Of a DNA stretch of 64,000 nt, positions 20,593 through 31,183 are shown one piece after another. Source of the DNA: Ananas comosus (lineage: Eukaryota; Streptophyta; Magnoliopsida; Poales; Bromeliaceae); assembly GCF_001540865.1 (NCBI RefSeq), contig NC_033628.1, forward strand, positions 8,549,388 to 8,613,387, in the 5' to 3' direction. Numbering within the stretch: position 1 is the stretch's first letter; every line of letters begins with the position of its first letter. The notes below the pieces were generated by a model. It did not search any database. It saw nothing but the letters and a program-made list of their open reading frames with translations, and was not told the origin of the DNA. Position numbers and translations under genes: made by a program.

Positions 20593-22505
20593 GGTAGAAT
20601 GCGCCCCCTTGCTGCTCTTCTCCTCTCTTCTTCACAGAGAAGTCCATTTTAGCATTCCAATCCCTCCAAATCACTCAAATTGCATCAAAGGTCCATAAAT
20701 TCAACTTGTGGAGTGCTGATTCTGCTGTTCTTCAGCGACGACCTCCAGTGTTTTGACTCGTGTGCGACGTAAGAAGGTCGGATCTCGGTGAAACTTGGTT
20801 TGCTGGATTCTAGACTTCTAGAGGAATCCACGAAGCCTAGAAGTACAGATTTTGGCAGAGGTTAGCTTAGTCGTTTTCCCGTTCTCCTTTGCTGTTGGTG
20901 TTTTTGGACTGAATTGTGAACTTATGGATTTTGTTGATGCAATTCGTTGAGGAAGCTGGATTTTGAGTCTGAGCTTGATCTTCCAGCATAGCACACTGCT
21001 TTTGGAACTTTACCTCGAGGGATTCGGAATTTAGAAGGTAAAGTTAGCATTGCAATTTGGTTAAATAAAGCTTAAATGCTGAATTTGTGCTAATTGATGG
21101 AATTTCAATGTGTAAAGCTTGGAAGCAGCCTGATTGCTGGTCTTGAAGGATTTCAGCTGTTCCAGCAGGGATTAGCATTGGTTCGAGTCCCCTCTTTGCT
21201 GCCGGGGATTAGCAATTAAGGTGGGTTTATCATCGGTTTTGGCTCCTAAGCATATATGTAGTAAACATGTATAGTTTCGACTTCGGAATATTGTGTTGTA
21301 GCTCGAATTCATTGATGAGTATGTTATATATAAATCTGAATTTGGAGCATGCTTAGTAATTAGTTGAATATACATGTTGGACTTGAAAATTAACTTAGGA
21401 GAAAACCAGCGTTTTGACCCGTCATATGATTCTACTACCTGATTTAGCACTAGGAGCCATGATGTGATCGTATCACTACTGTTTTAGCGCGGTGGATACC
21501 CGGGGTAGTTTAGAATGCATTTACGCTCGTGCTGGGATGCCGAGCTTATTTTTACAGTAGAGTCTAGGCTGTTTCGGGTTGTCGGGTGCCGTCGGGGTGA
21601 ACGGTGGACCCAGATTCCTATATTTGGTATTAGATGGTGCCGAGGGCACGTGGGTTCGGTTTCTAGACCTGTTTTGACCCTAATTTCTTGACATTTGCTT
21701 ATTAGAGCCTGATTGAGCTCGACAGAAATACGCTGCATACTCGGTTGGGTAGCTCCCACGAGTGCCACTCCGGAGACGGGCGCTGTGCTTTCACGTTGGT
21801 GTCGTGCATGCCAGTTAGACTTGCTCTCCACGGACTGGATAGTGTGGAGGTAGCTGGATAGTCTCAACTGGACGGGACGGGTGTGTTTACAGTCCCTTAG
21901 ATGGGTATGTTTACAGTCCCTAAAGAGATTGGATCGGGATTCACATTATTACAGTAGGTCAGCTTAGAGCATGAAAGTGTAATAAATGGTAGCTGTAGAT
22001 TTATTCCAGCATTTATTACTACCTTTGCTCCCTTATGTAGACTTAGTGGGTCGACCGATGATGTTGAGGGCGGCACCCACTGAGGACTACTTGTTTTTAC
22101 AGTAGTTCTCACACCCTGTTGTTACCCCGTTTTTGCAGAGACATCGTCTTCGGCTGCTGCTGTTGTTGATCTGGTTCGAGGCAAGTGCGTCGCGAGTTAG
22201 AGCCCTACCCGTCGAGCCGAGCTAGAGGTGCCCCTACAGCAGGTAGTTGTTTTTGGTTGGAGTTCATGTACATACAGATATTTAACTCGCCAGTGCGAGT
22301 AGTTTTGTATCTTGGTTTTAATGTATGTATATGGAACTCAGGTTGTTTTTAGTTACTTGTTCTTTTAGCAGCTCTATACTACTGTTTGTAGTATTGTATG
22401 TTTTACAGGTACAGCTATCGCTTCGTATACAGGAAAAATTTCTTTGTATACGGCGGATTTGTCGGCGTGCACGGGAAAACGAGTAATCCGGGGCGTGACA
22501 GTGGA

Positions 22506-22928
22506 ACCCTGTAGAACATATACATGTCGGACAATTTGGCCTTCACCACTACAAGAGTTTTTTTAGCGATTTTCATTAATCTATCAACTGAAAAATACTT
22601 AAAGCATTTAGTATCAAGTGTACCCAATAAGATCAGATTTTTTCTCATATCCGGAACATGTTGAACCATAGATATAGTTTTCACTACTCCATCAAACATT
22701 CATACCCGAACAGTGTCAATTCCAATAACTGTACACTTAGAGTGATTTCCCATCAATACATCTCCACCTTGAACAGGCGTGTACGTCAAGAACCACTCTT
22801 TATGCGTACAGATATGGAAGTAACATGCGGAGTCTATAAGCCACTCATCCTGCCTGCGTGTCTTATCCGTGACTGTGAAGACGATATCATTTCCATCTGA
22901 CTCTCTTGCTGCAACACTTGCTTCTGCT
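22506..22928 (-). pseudogene. Copia protease to GAG-pre-integrase segment
   Basis: Minus strand reads MFDGVVKTISMVQHVPDMRK, NLILLGTLDTKCFKY and VVKAKLSDMYMFY, the standard GAG-pre-integrase block. Protease sequence upstream (22700-22900) is degraded. Confidence 0.8.
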
Positions 22929-23070
22929 TCAGTATTGGTGTTTTCTGACCTTGATTCTTATCACCATAATTCTTCCGCTGTTCTTTATTTTCAACTTAAA
23001 ACAATCAAATTTTATATGACCCTTCTTCTTATAATAACTACAAATCAGATTCCTATGTTTTGACTTTGAT
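22929..23070 (-). pseudogene. Copia Gag zinc knuckle region
   Basis: Minus strand reads LICSYYKKKGHIKFDCFKLK; the knuckle CSYYKKKGHIKFDC lacks the second Cys (Tyr), the same change as in the gag-only element at 16684. Cut by the MITE at 23074. Confidence 0.78.
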
Positions 23071-23073
23071 TTA

Positions 23074-24218
23074 GGGCATGTTTGGTTCGCCGAAAGTGTT
23101 GTATCGAAAGCGATATTTTTAGAAAGTGACGCCTTATCGATTGTTTGGTTTACGAAAGTGAATATAAAAGTCACTTTACGAAAGTGGGCTGATAAAGTGA
23201 GTTATAACTAAATCTCACTTTCTTGACATCGGCTCAGTTAAGAGGTTAGTTAAGAGGTTATATTTGGTCTTAACTTTAATATTTAAATTTATCTTTAAAG
23301 TTTAATTTCACTTTAAATTTGAATTAAAATTATGATCACATTTTGAATTTTATTTGTGAATTAAAATTCAACATAAAATTTTTAATTCAAATTTATGACT
23401 TTAAATTTAAATTTAAATTTTTAAATTTGAATTTTATTTAAAGTTGAATTCTAGAATTTAAATTTAAATTTTAAATTTTAAATTTTAATCAAATTATTTT
23501 TAGTTAAGAACTTCAATTTGAAATTTGAATTCAAATTGTTCCAAGTATAAATTCAAATTATTGACTGAAATTTAAATTTAAAATTTGAACTTTTAAGTTA
23601 AAATTCAAATTCAAATTTAAATTTGTTATTTACATTTAACTTCAATAATTAGTTTTAGTTTGAATTTGAATTCAAATCATGAATTCAAATGTTCAATTCG
23701 AATTGTGATTTAAACTCATATTTTAATTTAAATTTAAATATTAATTTAAATTGTGAATTTATATTTGAATTCAGAATTTAAGATGAAAGAGTGAATTAAT
23801 ATATGATTCAAATTATAAATTCAAATTTGAATAAATGTTCTAATTTTTGTGTTGAACTTTTATTTTAAAATTTAATTTCACTTATAAGTTATAACTTAAA
23901 TTTTAAATTCAAATTGTAAATTAAATTTATGTCTTAAATTTTAATTATAAATTCAACTCAGATTTAAGTTTAAATTTAAATTTTAAAATATAACTTTGAA
24001 TTCTAAATATTAATTTAAATTTAAAATTTTAATTTAAATTGCAAGTATAAGTCTTTTGTTTACATTTTTACCTTTTTATATATAATTTAATAATAAAAAA
24101 ATATAAAATTATAGTTTTAATTTTTTACTTTATAGCAACCAAACAATCGAACTGAAAAGTCACTTTTATAAAAGTGACTTTTTCCACTTCGCCGACTTTC
24201 GAGTTACCAAATATGCCC
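23074..24218. mobile_element. Harbinger-type MITE with A+T-only-like interior
   Basis: Ends GGGCATGTTTGG and CCAAATATGCCC are inverted, with TTA on both sides (23071-23073 and 24219-24221). Just inside are GAAAGT/ACTTTC and AAAAGTGACTTT inverted motifs. The 23280-24110 interior is built almost wholly from permutations of AAATTT, AAATTTGAATTC and TTTAAATT. No transposase. It lies in copia gag. Confidence 0.82.
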
Positions 24219-24221
24219 TTA

Positions 24222-24871
24222 GATGGACCTCTATTACTGGAACCCTTCTCCCGAGACCTCCCTCTAGCGACCAAACCTTGTCCTGAAGCTCCACCTGTCT
24301 CGTTGCTTATCTGCATGTCAATCCTCTCTTTTGAAAGTAAAGAGAATTTAACATCATCGAAATATAGAGCATCTCGTCCAAAACAGAAGATCTTACGAAA
24401 ATTCTTATAAGAGGGCGATAAAGAACATAATAATAAAAGGGCTTAATCTTCCTCCTCGATTTTGAAATCTATCGAGAGGAGATCCATAATAATATAATTA
24501 ACTTCATCTAAATGCAACTTAATAGAGGTACCTTCCGCCATATGCAACATGAAGAGATGTTGCTTCAAATATAGCTTATTGGTGAGAGACTTCGTCATGT
24601 AGAGAGACTCCAATTTAACCCTAAGTCCTGCAGTGATCTTTTCATCTAAGATCTCGCGCAATATCTCATCGGATAAGTATAATTGTATTGTCGTAAGAGC
24701 TTTGTCATCAATCTCCTCCTTCTGCTCCGCCGTCAATGAATCAGGCATTTTTTTTTTTCCCAACAATGCCTTTTGCAATTCTTGTTGCGTCAATATAGCA
24801 CGCATCTTAATTTGCCATAATGCGAAACTGTTGGTCCTATCAAATTTCTGGATTTCGAACTTCGTCATCAT
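24222..24871 (-). pseudogene. Copia Gag N-terminal two thirds
   Basis: 142-codon minus-strand frame MMTKFEIQKFDRTNSFALWQ through KLESLYMTKSLTNKLYLKQH and LHLDEVNYIIMDLLSIDFKI, a normal copia Gag start. The ATG at about 24869 sits 30 bp after the PBS-like site. The frame ends at 24443 by stop; the rest to 24222 is degraded. Confidence 0.88.
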
Positions 24872-24897
24872 CTTAATCCTTAAAGAGAATAGAAAGG

Positions 24898-24913
24898 CTC
24901 TGATACGTACCAG
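24898..24913 (-). other. Copia PBS-like site, altered
   Basis: Minus strand reads CTGGTACGTATCAGAGCC, like TGGTATCAGAGC with four extra bases. Next to the 5' LTR. Confidence 0.6.
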
Positions 24914-24915
24914 TT

Positions 24916-25506
24916 TATTAGAATCGGAACGGCGAAAAATAAATCCAGGAAAAATACTTAATATAGAAAGAGAAAAGAAAAGGAAAGAGCATACCGAAAT
25001 TTAACGTGGTTCAGCCAACGGCCTATGTCCATGGGTGAAGACGGAACAAATACTTTGTTAATGTCGAAAGGCGGAGTACAAATGAGGTCTCTCAAAAGGA
25101 CCAAAACTTAATTAGATCCGAAGCACCGAAATCTGCATCCGTATAAGCGACTCCAAAAGCGGCTCGGCTCCTCAACCGTACAGACCCACAACTTAGCCTC
25201 TATTCTTAATTAATTAGCATGGCATGTAATTAGGATTGTGGCTCCTTGACCGTACGGACCGACAAGCTTTATCAACTCTCTCCGATATGCATGGCTTACT
25301 TAGAGCTGCCGCGGCTTTATTAACTTGACCGTAATATGTATATATAATACATATCTCCGAACGAGAGTCTAATTCTAATTCAATTAGAATTGCACCCCTA
25401 CTTATAATCTTTGTATGCCAAATTAAATCTAAATTATTTTTTATCCTAATTAGGTTATGATTTACCTTCAATTTAGATAACTATAAATATAAACCAAATT
25501 ATAACA
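24916..25506 (-). repeat. 5' LTR of the 12.2-kb copia
   Basis: 591 bp, homologous to 13310-14348 minus the hAT MITE. Ends at the ATCTT duplication at 25507-25511. Confidence 0.88.
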
Positions 25507-25511
25507 ATCTT

Positions 25512-26640
25512 GTAATTCACATGCAAAATGTTTTTCACCAAGTTTTAAGATTAAAACAACTTTCATGCATGGGTGCAGGTTGCTTCATTAATGGTCCATC
25601 CTCGTGAGGAAATGCAAGAAAAGACGTAATGGCAGATCATGACAATTTCTTAGATCCCGCTACTGTACGTCCTTCCTTGCGAGTGCTATTTCAATACAGT
25701 GATAAAGCTGATGTTCTTGGAGTAGTGAACAAGCATCACCTACTCTTTTCAGTTCCCTGTCAAAGGTGATACTTTAACGAACTCTAGAGCTTATTGGTGA
25801 TCTATCTATTCTACAGGAAACTTTAACGACAAAAGTAGGGCGCAACTAACGAATTTTCTTTGTTTTTTCTTTTTTCTTTTTTCTCCAATTCATAAGGAGA
25901 GCGCGGTGGCTACAGTAGTCTCATGCGTAATTTAGGATCTTTTCCATGCACAAGATGGTCCTCCCGTCCGTCAGATGGATGGCGGGATATCTCCCGTCAA
26001 CAATCCAATGGTGGGACCGAACTGTACTGCATGAAAGTTATGTAGGTACACGGAGCTGCGAACAATGTTGCGCAATTCCACAGTTCACTGTCGAGGGCCG
26101 GTCAAATTCTGTTCACTGCAGTGTTCGGATGGCTGCTTCAGAGTTCTCTTTACTGCCAATTCTTGGCATGCAGGATCATAGATCAGTCTTTCTTGACGAT
26201 CACACATCTTCTTTAATTCTGGTTGGATTTAGGGCCACATAATAATTGGTGATTGAAGATTTGGAGCACAAGTTGCACTGTAGCTAAACGAAGGGCCTGC
26301 AACTGTAACTAGGACCTAAAAGGAGATGTCATCTTTATAAAAAGCTTTGAGGCTCTGATCTGTGCCTTGGCTGGGAAATTGCCTGCCACCACCCACACAT
26401 TCACCAGAAAAACTGATGTTGACATGCAAATTTCCTTTGTACCTCTTCAATAATAATTACTTAATTGGATTAGAATATATAATCAGATTTTTATGAAACA
26501 AAAAACTAGACTAATCTTTGATAAAATATATGAATAGTCCATGCCATTTTGCAATGTTACAACTTATATACTCTTTGAGCTTCACTTGAATGATTTAGCC
26601 CTTGAACTTTATTACATTTTGTTATCGCATCTCTAACCTT
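25512..26640. other. Low-copy-looking intergenic sequence, no gene recognised
   Basis: More balanced base composition than the surroundings. A 98-codon plus-strand frame at 25946-26242 resembles nothing I know and shows no domain or codon bias signal; I do not call it a gene. An untranslated exon or decayed gene cannot be excluded. Confidence 0.4.
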
Positions 26641-26658
26641 GTTTTTGCGAGGAAGAAA

Positions 26659-26681
26659 AAAGAGAGAGAGAGAGAGAGAGG
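26659..26681. repeat. (GA)n microsatellite
   Basis: Short GA run after a T/A-rich flank. Confidence 0.85.
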
Positions 26682-26906
26682 AAAAAAGCTGATTAATTTG
26701 TAATGACAGATGAGCACATAGTAGTGTATCAGAAAATGGTCCCATGCAGGGATTAAAGTAACCATTTTTTGAGAAAAAAGTTAAGCATACAACACAGAGT
26801 TTAAACTTTTTTAAGGTAACAAAACGGGCTCAGGGATGTGAATATAAAATGTAAGAAAATAAGAAACTAAATTTTGCAAGTGACGAGTCTAGTAAATTAA
26901 AAGGTA

Positions 26907-26908
<2 letters not shown>

Positions 26909-26964
<56 letters not shown>
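26909..26964. repeat. (TA)n microsatellite
   Basis: About 28 TA units; length likely unreliable in assembly. Confidence 0.9.
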
Positions 26965-26969
<5 letters not shown>

Positions 26970-27215
26970 CACTGTATCCTTAGAACTTTTTATTTTGTTT
27001 GGTTATGTTTTGAGCAAGGATTAACTTCCTAGAAATACCAGCATGCCATTTTATCGAATAAACAATAATAGGGTATCACTCTTTTATCCAATCACTTGGA
27101 ATTTTGTTATTTTCTGGGGATTTTTCTAGTTTTATTGTGCTTTTGTTGGGATATAGAGGGTGTTTTTTTAATTCCTACTTTATTTTGTCTTAATTGTGTT
27201 TGATGCGTTTACGGA

Positions 27216-27390
27216 AGTGTTTTTTTGAGAATAAGGTAGCATGCATGCTACCCGCTTCATTTATTGAACAGATGAATTAGGTTACAGGAGTGAGGCAGCC
27301 GGGCATCGAACCGGATGAAAAAAAACAAAAAGAAAATCTAAAATTGTTCAGTTACCGATTAGACGACAAAAGTTGTTCCCAGGAATTCGA
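27216..27390 (-). mobile_element. Diverged tRNA-type SINE
   Basis: On the minus strand it carries GGTTCGATGCC, a perfect Pol III box B (GGTTCGANNCC), then AATAAATGAAGCGGGTAGC and a tail ending TTCTCAAAAAA. The tail matches the SINE at 41232-41387. Box A is poorly preserved and no target duplication was found, so the 5' end is approximate. Confidence 0.6.
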
Positions 27391-28147
27391 CAACTGTTTA
27401 ACCTTACGAAAGTGTTATTTAAATAGAAGTGTTATTATTTAAGACGGTTACTGAAGTACGTACTGTTTAAATGGAACTATTTGAAAATAACAATTACATG
27501 ATATTTCATTCAAAGCCCATCAAGAATTTTCGTCAACAACGAAAGAAAAGGCTTTGAATTTACGGTTTTGCTTTTTAATTTTTCTGGTTGAGAAGCTTAT
27601 TTCAATTTCTGCAATAGCAAATGCTCTAGAAATTTTGTTGTAAAACACTTTAGATGCTTTTCAAAGAAGAGAAAATATCTAATGAACCTGACCGAGGCAA
27701 TAAACAGTGCCTGCTAACCGGCTGTATTGATTCAAAATTTTCCTACTTTGGATTCTGAAATTTGATATCTTGTTAGCTTTACAAGAATCAAATTCAGCTG
27801 AGAACATCCAAGTGCGACTCTGTTGATCTCTACTCTTTGTTGAACGCTAGCTTCTCGAATGGAGATTCCATTGCTATTTATGTACATACTTGAAAATAAT
27901 GGAGCTCCAAAGTGTTCTTTTATTTCTTTCTTATAAAATAGTTATGTTTGGATAACTTATTTCCAAACCAGACCATAGTTTCACTACTACTAAGAACACA
28001 ACTAACATATACGTTAGGGTGTGGATCCGGATTTCGGGCTTATCGGTTTCGGATTCACATCCTCTATACTTAGATTTTAGATCCAACCTTTTTGCAGCCT
28101 TGGATGCCATGCTTGGAACATCAGCATCTTCAAGGAGGTCAGTATCA

Positions 28148-28149
<2 letters not shown>
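27391..28149. other. Intergenic sequence, no gene recognised
   Basis: AT-rich, no recognisable coding or RNA feature. Confidence 0.5.

Positions 28150-28180
<31 letters not shown>
28150..28180. repeat. (GA)n microsatellite
   Basis: About 15 GA units. Confidence 0.9.
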
Positions 28181-28181
<1 letters not shown>

Positions 28182-28472
28182 CCTTCAATTAAGATAAAGT
28201 TAAGGTGATCATGTTGGAACAGAAAAAAAAAGTGATAGGGAGCTCATCAATACCTTTCTTACCCACATATTGCCCACCCGAACAGTACTTGCCTTTGGCA
28301 AAAAGCTGATTGAATTGGATCAGTCACTGATTAAGGTTTCAACATCTCACTCTCTCTCTCCCTCTTTTCTTGTAAGAGAGAGAAACTCGTTAGGTTCAAT
28401 AGTTATGGCTACAATCAGTTTTAATTATAGCCAAATCAATCATGTATACATGCATATATATATATATATATA

Positions 28473-29012
28473 GAGTTGAGCTAGAATACTCTCGATAGTA
28501 AACGGAGCGTTTTACTATCGAGTTGTTTTAGATGATAGAGCTTCCAAATTTACGATCGGTTCCGTTAAATATGATCTAAACCATTTAAACTATCTAGAAA
28601 TTAAATTTCACGCACTTTCGATATTGTTCTTTTATCCATCTAGTGAACAGAAAATGAATGGTTGAAAATAAATATTCTTTAAAAAATGATGATAGGAGTC
28701 TTGTAATCAAGATCAAGAGTATAGATCTTGTTTTAAATAGTTTAAAAAATTTTCTAACAAAAATTCAATTGATTTGGATATCTTTACACCGTTAAACGAG
28801 AAAACGTCTCTTATCCACCATTAAAATTACAAATTTTGAAACCCTTTGATCATTAGGCAAATGATGTCGAAAGATTTGAAATTTGATTTCTAAACATTCA
28901 GTGGTATCGATCATGTTCAACGTAAACCGCATCGTAATTGGATAAGCATCTATATCGAAAAGAACTCGTATTAGTGAATGCGTCGTTTATATCGAGAGTA
29001 TTTAGCTCACTC
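28473..29012. repeat. Fold-back MITE family A, full copy
   Basis: 540 bp between TA dinucleotides (28471-28472 and 29013-29014) in TA-rich flanks. Left end GAGTTGAGCTAGAATACT, right end complement GAGTGAGCTAAATACT. The left terminal hairpin CGATAGTAAAC-GGAGC-GTTTTACTATCG is intact; the right one is eroded. The interior folds back: ACGATCGGTTCCGTTAAA is matched by diverged complement near 28910-28940. No coding. Confidence 0.85.
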
Positions 29013-29014
29013 TA

Positions 29015-29419
29015 TATATAATATTATATATACACCAACACCAGGTAAATAACAGCCTTGGATCTGCTTTCATTTTGTTTTCAGCTTTAAGCCAGCATTA
29101 GCATATTTTTAGAATCAAATGTTCAGATCTTTTATGAACTTAAGACGAAATGATATAAAACCCCTGGCAAACTTTTCTAATTGCGTGATTTCTGATTCGT
29201 ATATTTATATGAAATGTTACAATATTTTAATGCAGAAGTTTTTTCATAGACAATATTCAAAACTGTTTTAGAAACAAGGGGCCACTGCATGTTATTACCT
29301 CTGAAATTTTTGACTTTATTTATTTATCTCCTTAGAATGCTTAATATAAAAAGTGGGGTTACTTTTTAACTTTGTCCAAGTCTTCAAATATACTCTAGAG
29401 TTAAAATTTTTATTAGTGA
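29015..29419. other. AT-rich intergenic DNA, no gene seen
   Basis: No coding or RNA signal recognised. Confidence 0.5.
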
Positions 29420-29819
29420 TGCTGCTTTGGGAACAGCTTTTATTTCTATGAATTAAGTATATTTTTCTTTCAAATAACCTTCTATCGTCACTAATTTTTT
29501 TATTTGTCCTAAGTAAGGGGCCAAAAAAAGTTTTTGACTTTTCCTTTTAAGATATACACCTTAAATTTCATCACCGACTTTTCTTATTTGTCCTTAAATT
29601 AGGGACAAAAGAGGTATTTTTAACTTTTTTTTAACTTCGGTGGAAATTTAACTTGGGTTAAATATGAGATGACTTAATGGGTACTTACAATGGAGTTAGT
29701 TTTGAATAACGGTGAAATATAGAAGGGTATAATCGAAACAAAAAAAAAAAAAGAAAGAAAAAGAGTAAGAATTTATAAGATATTTCAGAAGTTTTGAGGG
29801 GCAAATAAAATATTATCCC
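29420..29819. repeat. Diverged relative of the MULE family at 5096 and 37552
   Basis: Shares AACTTGGGTTAAATATGAG, TTGAATAACGGTGAAATAT and a right end TTGAGGGGCAAAT...TTATCCC with the right arm of the 5096-5897 element. Left end not located. No GC-rich cargo. Confidence 0.5.
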
Positions 29820-30739
29820 TAATTTCAAAAAGAAATTGGTTCTAACATTTTCATTGAAATCCTTCCAATAACTTCACGTATAAAAGTAGAAGCTTCAAAA
29901 TAAATCCTGCTAGAGGACCGATATCTCATGTTCGCTCTCCTCTTTAGCGAGTACTTAATTTACAGCTTCTGCTTCTCAAGTAGAAAAAAGTCATCCTCAA
30001 AGCAGACACAAAATGCATCTAGATTTGTTCCTCATACATGATTACTCGCATCTTATCTGGAGCTAAGTTCAAAACAAGTCCCATTGGGCCTAATATTGGT
30101 CCAAAGAAAGATCCAGTGAAGTTTCTCCTCTGAGCCCATGTCAACAAGATGCATATATCTATCATATGCTAGCCCTAAACCTGATCTAATAATTTACTTC
30201 TCTCGCATATACTAAGATGAGCACCTCATGGAAATTTTTGTCCGAGTTTGTGTGCGAGGAGAAAACTTCTCAGTAACCGTTATTCTATCTAAAATTATCA
30301 CCAAAAGACTCCGATTTCAAAATTCTAGGCATCAACAATAATATTTTTTGTTTACTATCTTTTTATTCTAAATCATTTAATGTAACTTTCTCAGGTTTAC
30401 AAGTACGAAATTAGGTTTACGTAAAGAGCTTGTTACAAATCGAAAAGAGTGTGATGAAAAATACACTGACTTATTTTCATAAGATATTACAAACTGCGCA
30501 GATCGTAAGCGATTACGATATATATATATATATAACTTGTATTATACAGTACAACAGAATTAAGTTATAAAAACATATTTTTTGGACACTTTTATATAAG
30601 TATCTCATTTATACCAAAATTTTTTTAAAAAATCTATTAAAGCCTAAATATAAAGTATAATCCAATAAAAAATAAAAAGTTTCTCTACTTAAACAATCTT
30701 ATATATCCAGCCTACTCGGCCCGATTACAAACAGAAAAG
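29820..30739. other. Intergenic sequence, no gene recognised
   Basis: Nothing recognised beyond a short (TA)n at 30519-30533. Confidence 0.45.
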
Positions 30740-31046
30740 AAAAAAAAAAAAATTGATCACCATCTCCCATTCTCCTCCTCCACCGCCGTAGCTGACGAGG
30801 TAGGGTTCCGGCGGCTGGAGTTCAGCCGCGAGGATCTCGCAGGGACCATAAAGGATTACGATCGCCACGTATCCCTCGGCCACAGGTCGGTGGAGGAGTG
30901 AGTGCCAAACATCAAGACTGCCCTACATATAGCGACCCCACATATAGCAATACTTTTAAAAAGTGTAGATAATTTAATCAACAACACTTTTTTTGACATG
31001 TAGCGATATTTAAAAGTGACACTAAACACTATTTTTTTTTGTAGTG
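30740..31046 (-). mobile_element. CACTA-like end next to a gene scrap
   Basis: Minus strand from 31046 reads CACTACAAAAAAAAATAGTG and then TTTAGTGTCACTTTTAAATA, the shape of a CACTA terminus with subterminal repeats. The opposite end was not found, so the element is truncated or its left boundary lies outside what I can define. Confidence 0.5.
30791..30901 (+). pseudogene. Short exon-like fragment, possibly sucrase/ferredoxin-like protein
   Basis: GC-rich island in AT-rich DNA. Frame from 30791 reads EVGFRRLEFSREDLAGTIKD then YDRHVSLGHRSVEE and a TGA at about 30899. The pattern F.R.E...E.LAGT...YDRHV resembles the N-terminus of plant sucrase/ferredoxin-like (Apd1/AIM32-type, thioredoxin-fold) proteins, from memory of that family. 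Only about 37 codons, no ATG in good context, and a CACTA-like terminus lies 145 bp away, which suggests capture or truncation. Confidence 0.35.
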
Positions 31047-31133
31047 ATTATATTATTAAAGAATGAGGAAGTGTAGCATTACATCTTTTCATTCAACAGG
31101 GTCTGACATGCCTCAATATCAAACAGGACCTGA

Positions 31134-31138
<5 letters not shown>

Positions 31139-31181
<43 letters not shown>
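31139..31181. repeat. (GT)n microsatellite
   Basis: About 21 GT units. Confidence 0.9.

Positions 31182-31183
<2 letters not shown>

Larger units (their letters stand above)
20083..22500 (+). repeat. Large solo LTR (probable Ty3/gypsy), 2418 bp
   Basis: Begins TGTAGTGTTCC and ends GGGGCGTGACA, a common ending of plant gypsy LTRs. Flanks ATGGA (20078-20082) and GTGGA (22501-22505) differ at one base. It interrupts copia coding: the sequence on either side is consecutive in copia Pol (VLQG-type motif before HMRLGHM). No PBS, gag or pol inside, so it is the product of LTR-LTR recombination. TATAAATA at 20585-20592 gives plus orientation. Confidence 0.72.
13310..25506 (-). mobile_element. Complete but dead Ty1/copia retrotransposon with five nested insertions
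   Basis: Flanked by a perfect 5-bp duplication ATCTT (13305-13309 and 25507-25511). On the minus strand it runs 5' LTR (24916-25506), PBS-like site, Gag, zinc knuckle, protease and GAG-pre-integrase region, integrase, RT, RNase H, 3' LTR (13310-14348). The order is that of copia. The total of 12.2 kb includes a hAT MITE, a gag-only copia, an LTR-like repeat, a gypsy-like solo LTR and a Harbinger-type MITE; without them about 4.9 kb remains. Every domain carries stops or frameshifts. Confidence 0.92.

Noticed and set aside
25946..26242. 98-codon frame in low-copy-looking DNA
   Set aside because: No domain or homology I recognise; length is expected by chance.
27280..27310. tRNA gene suggested by a perfect box B
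   Set aside because: No cloverleaf or box A at proper spacing; the downstream body and A tail mark it as a SINE.
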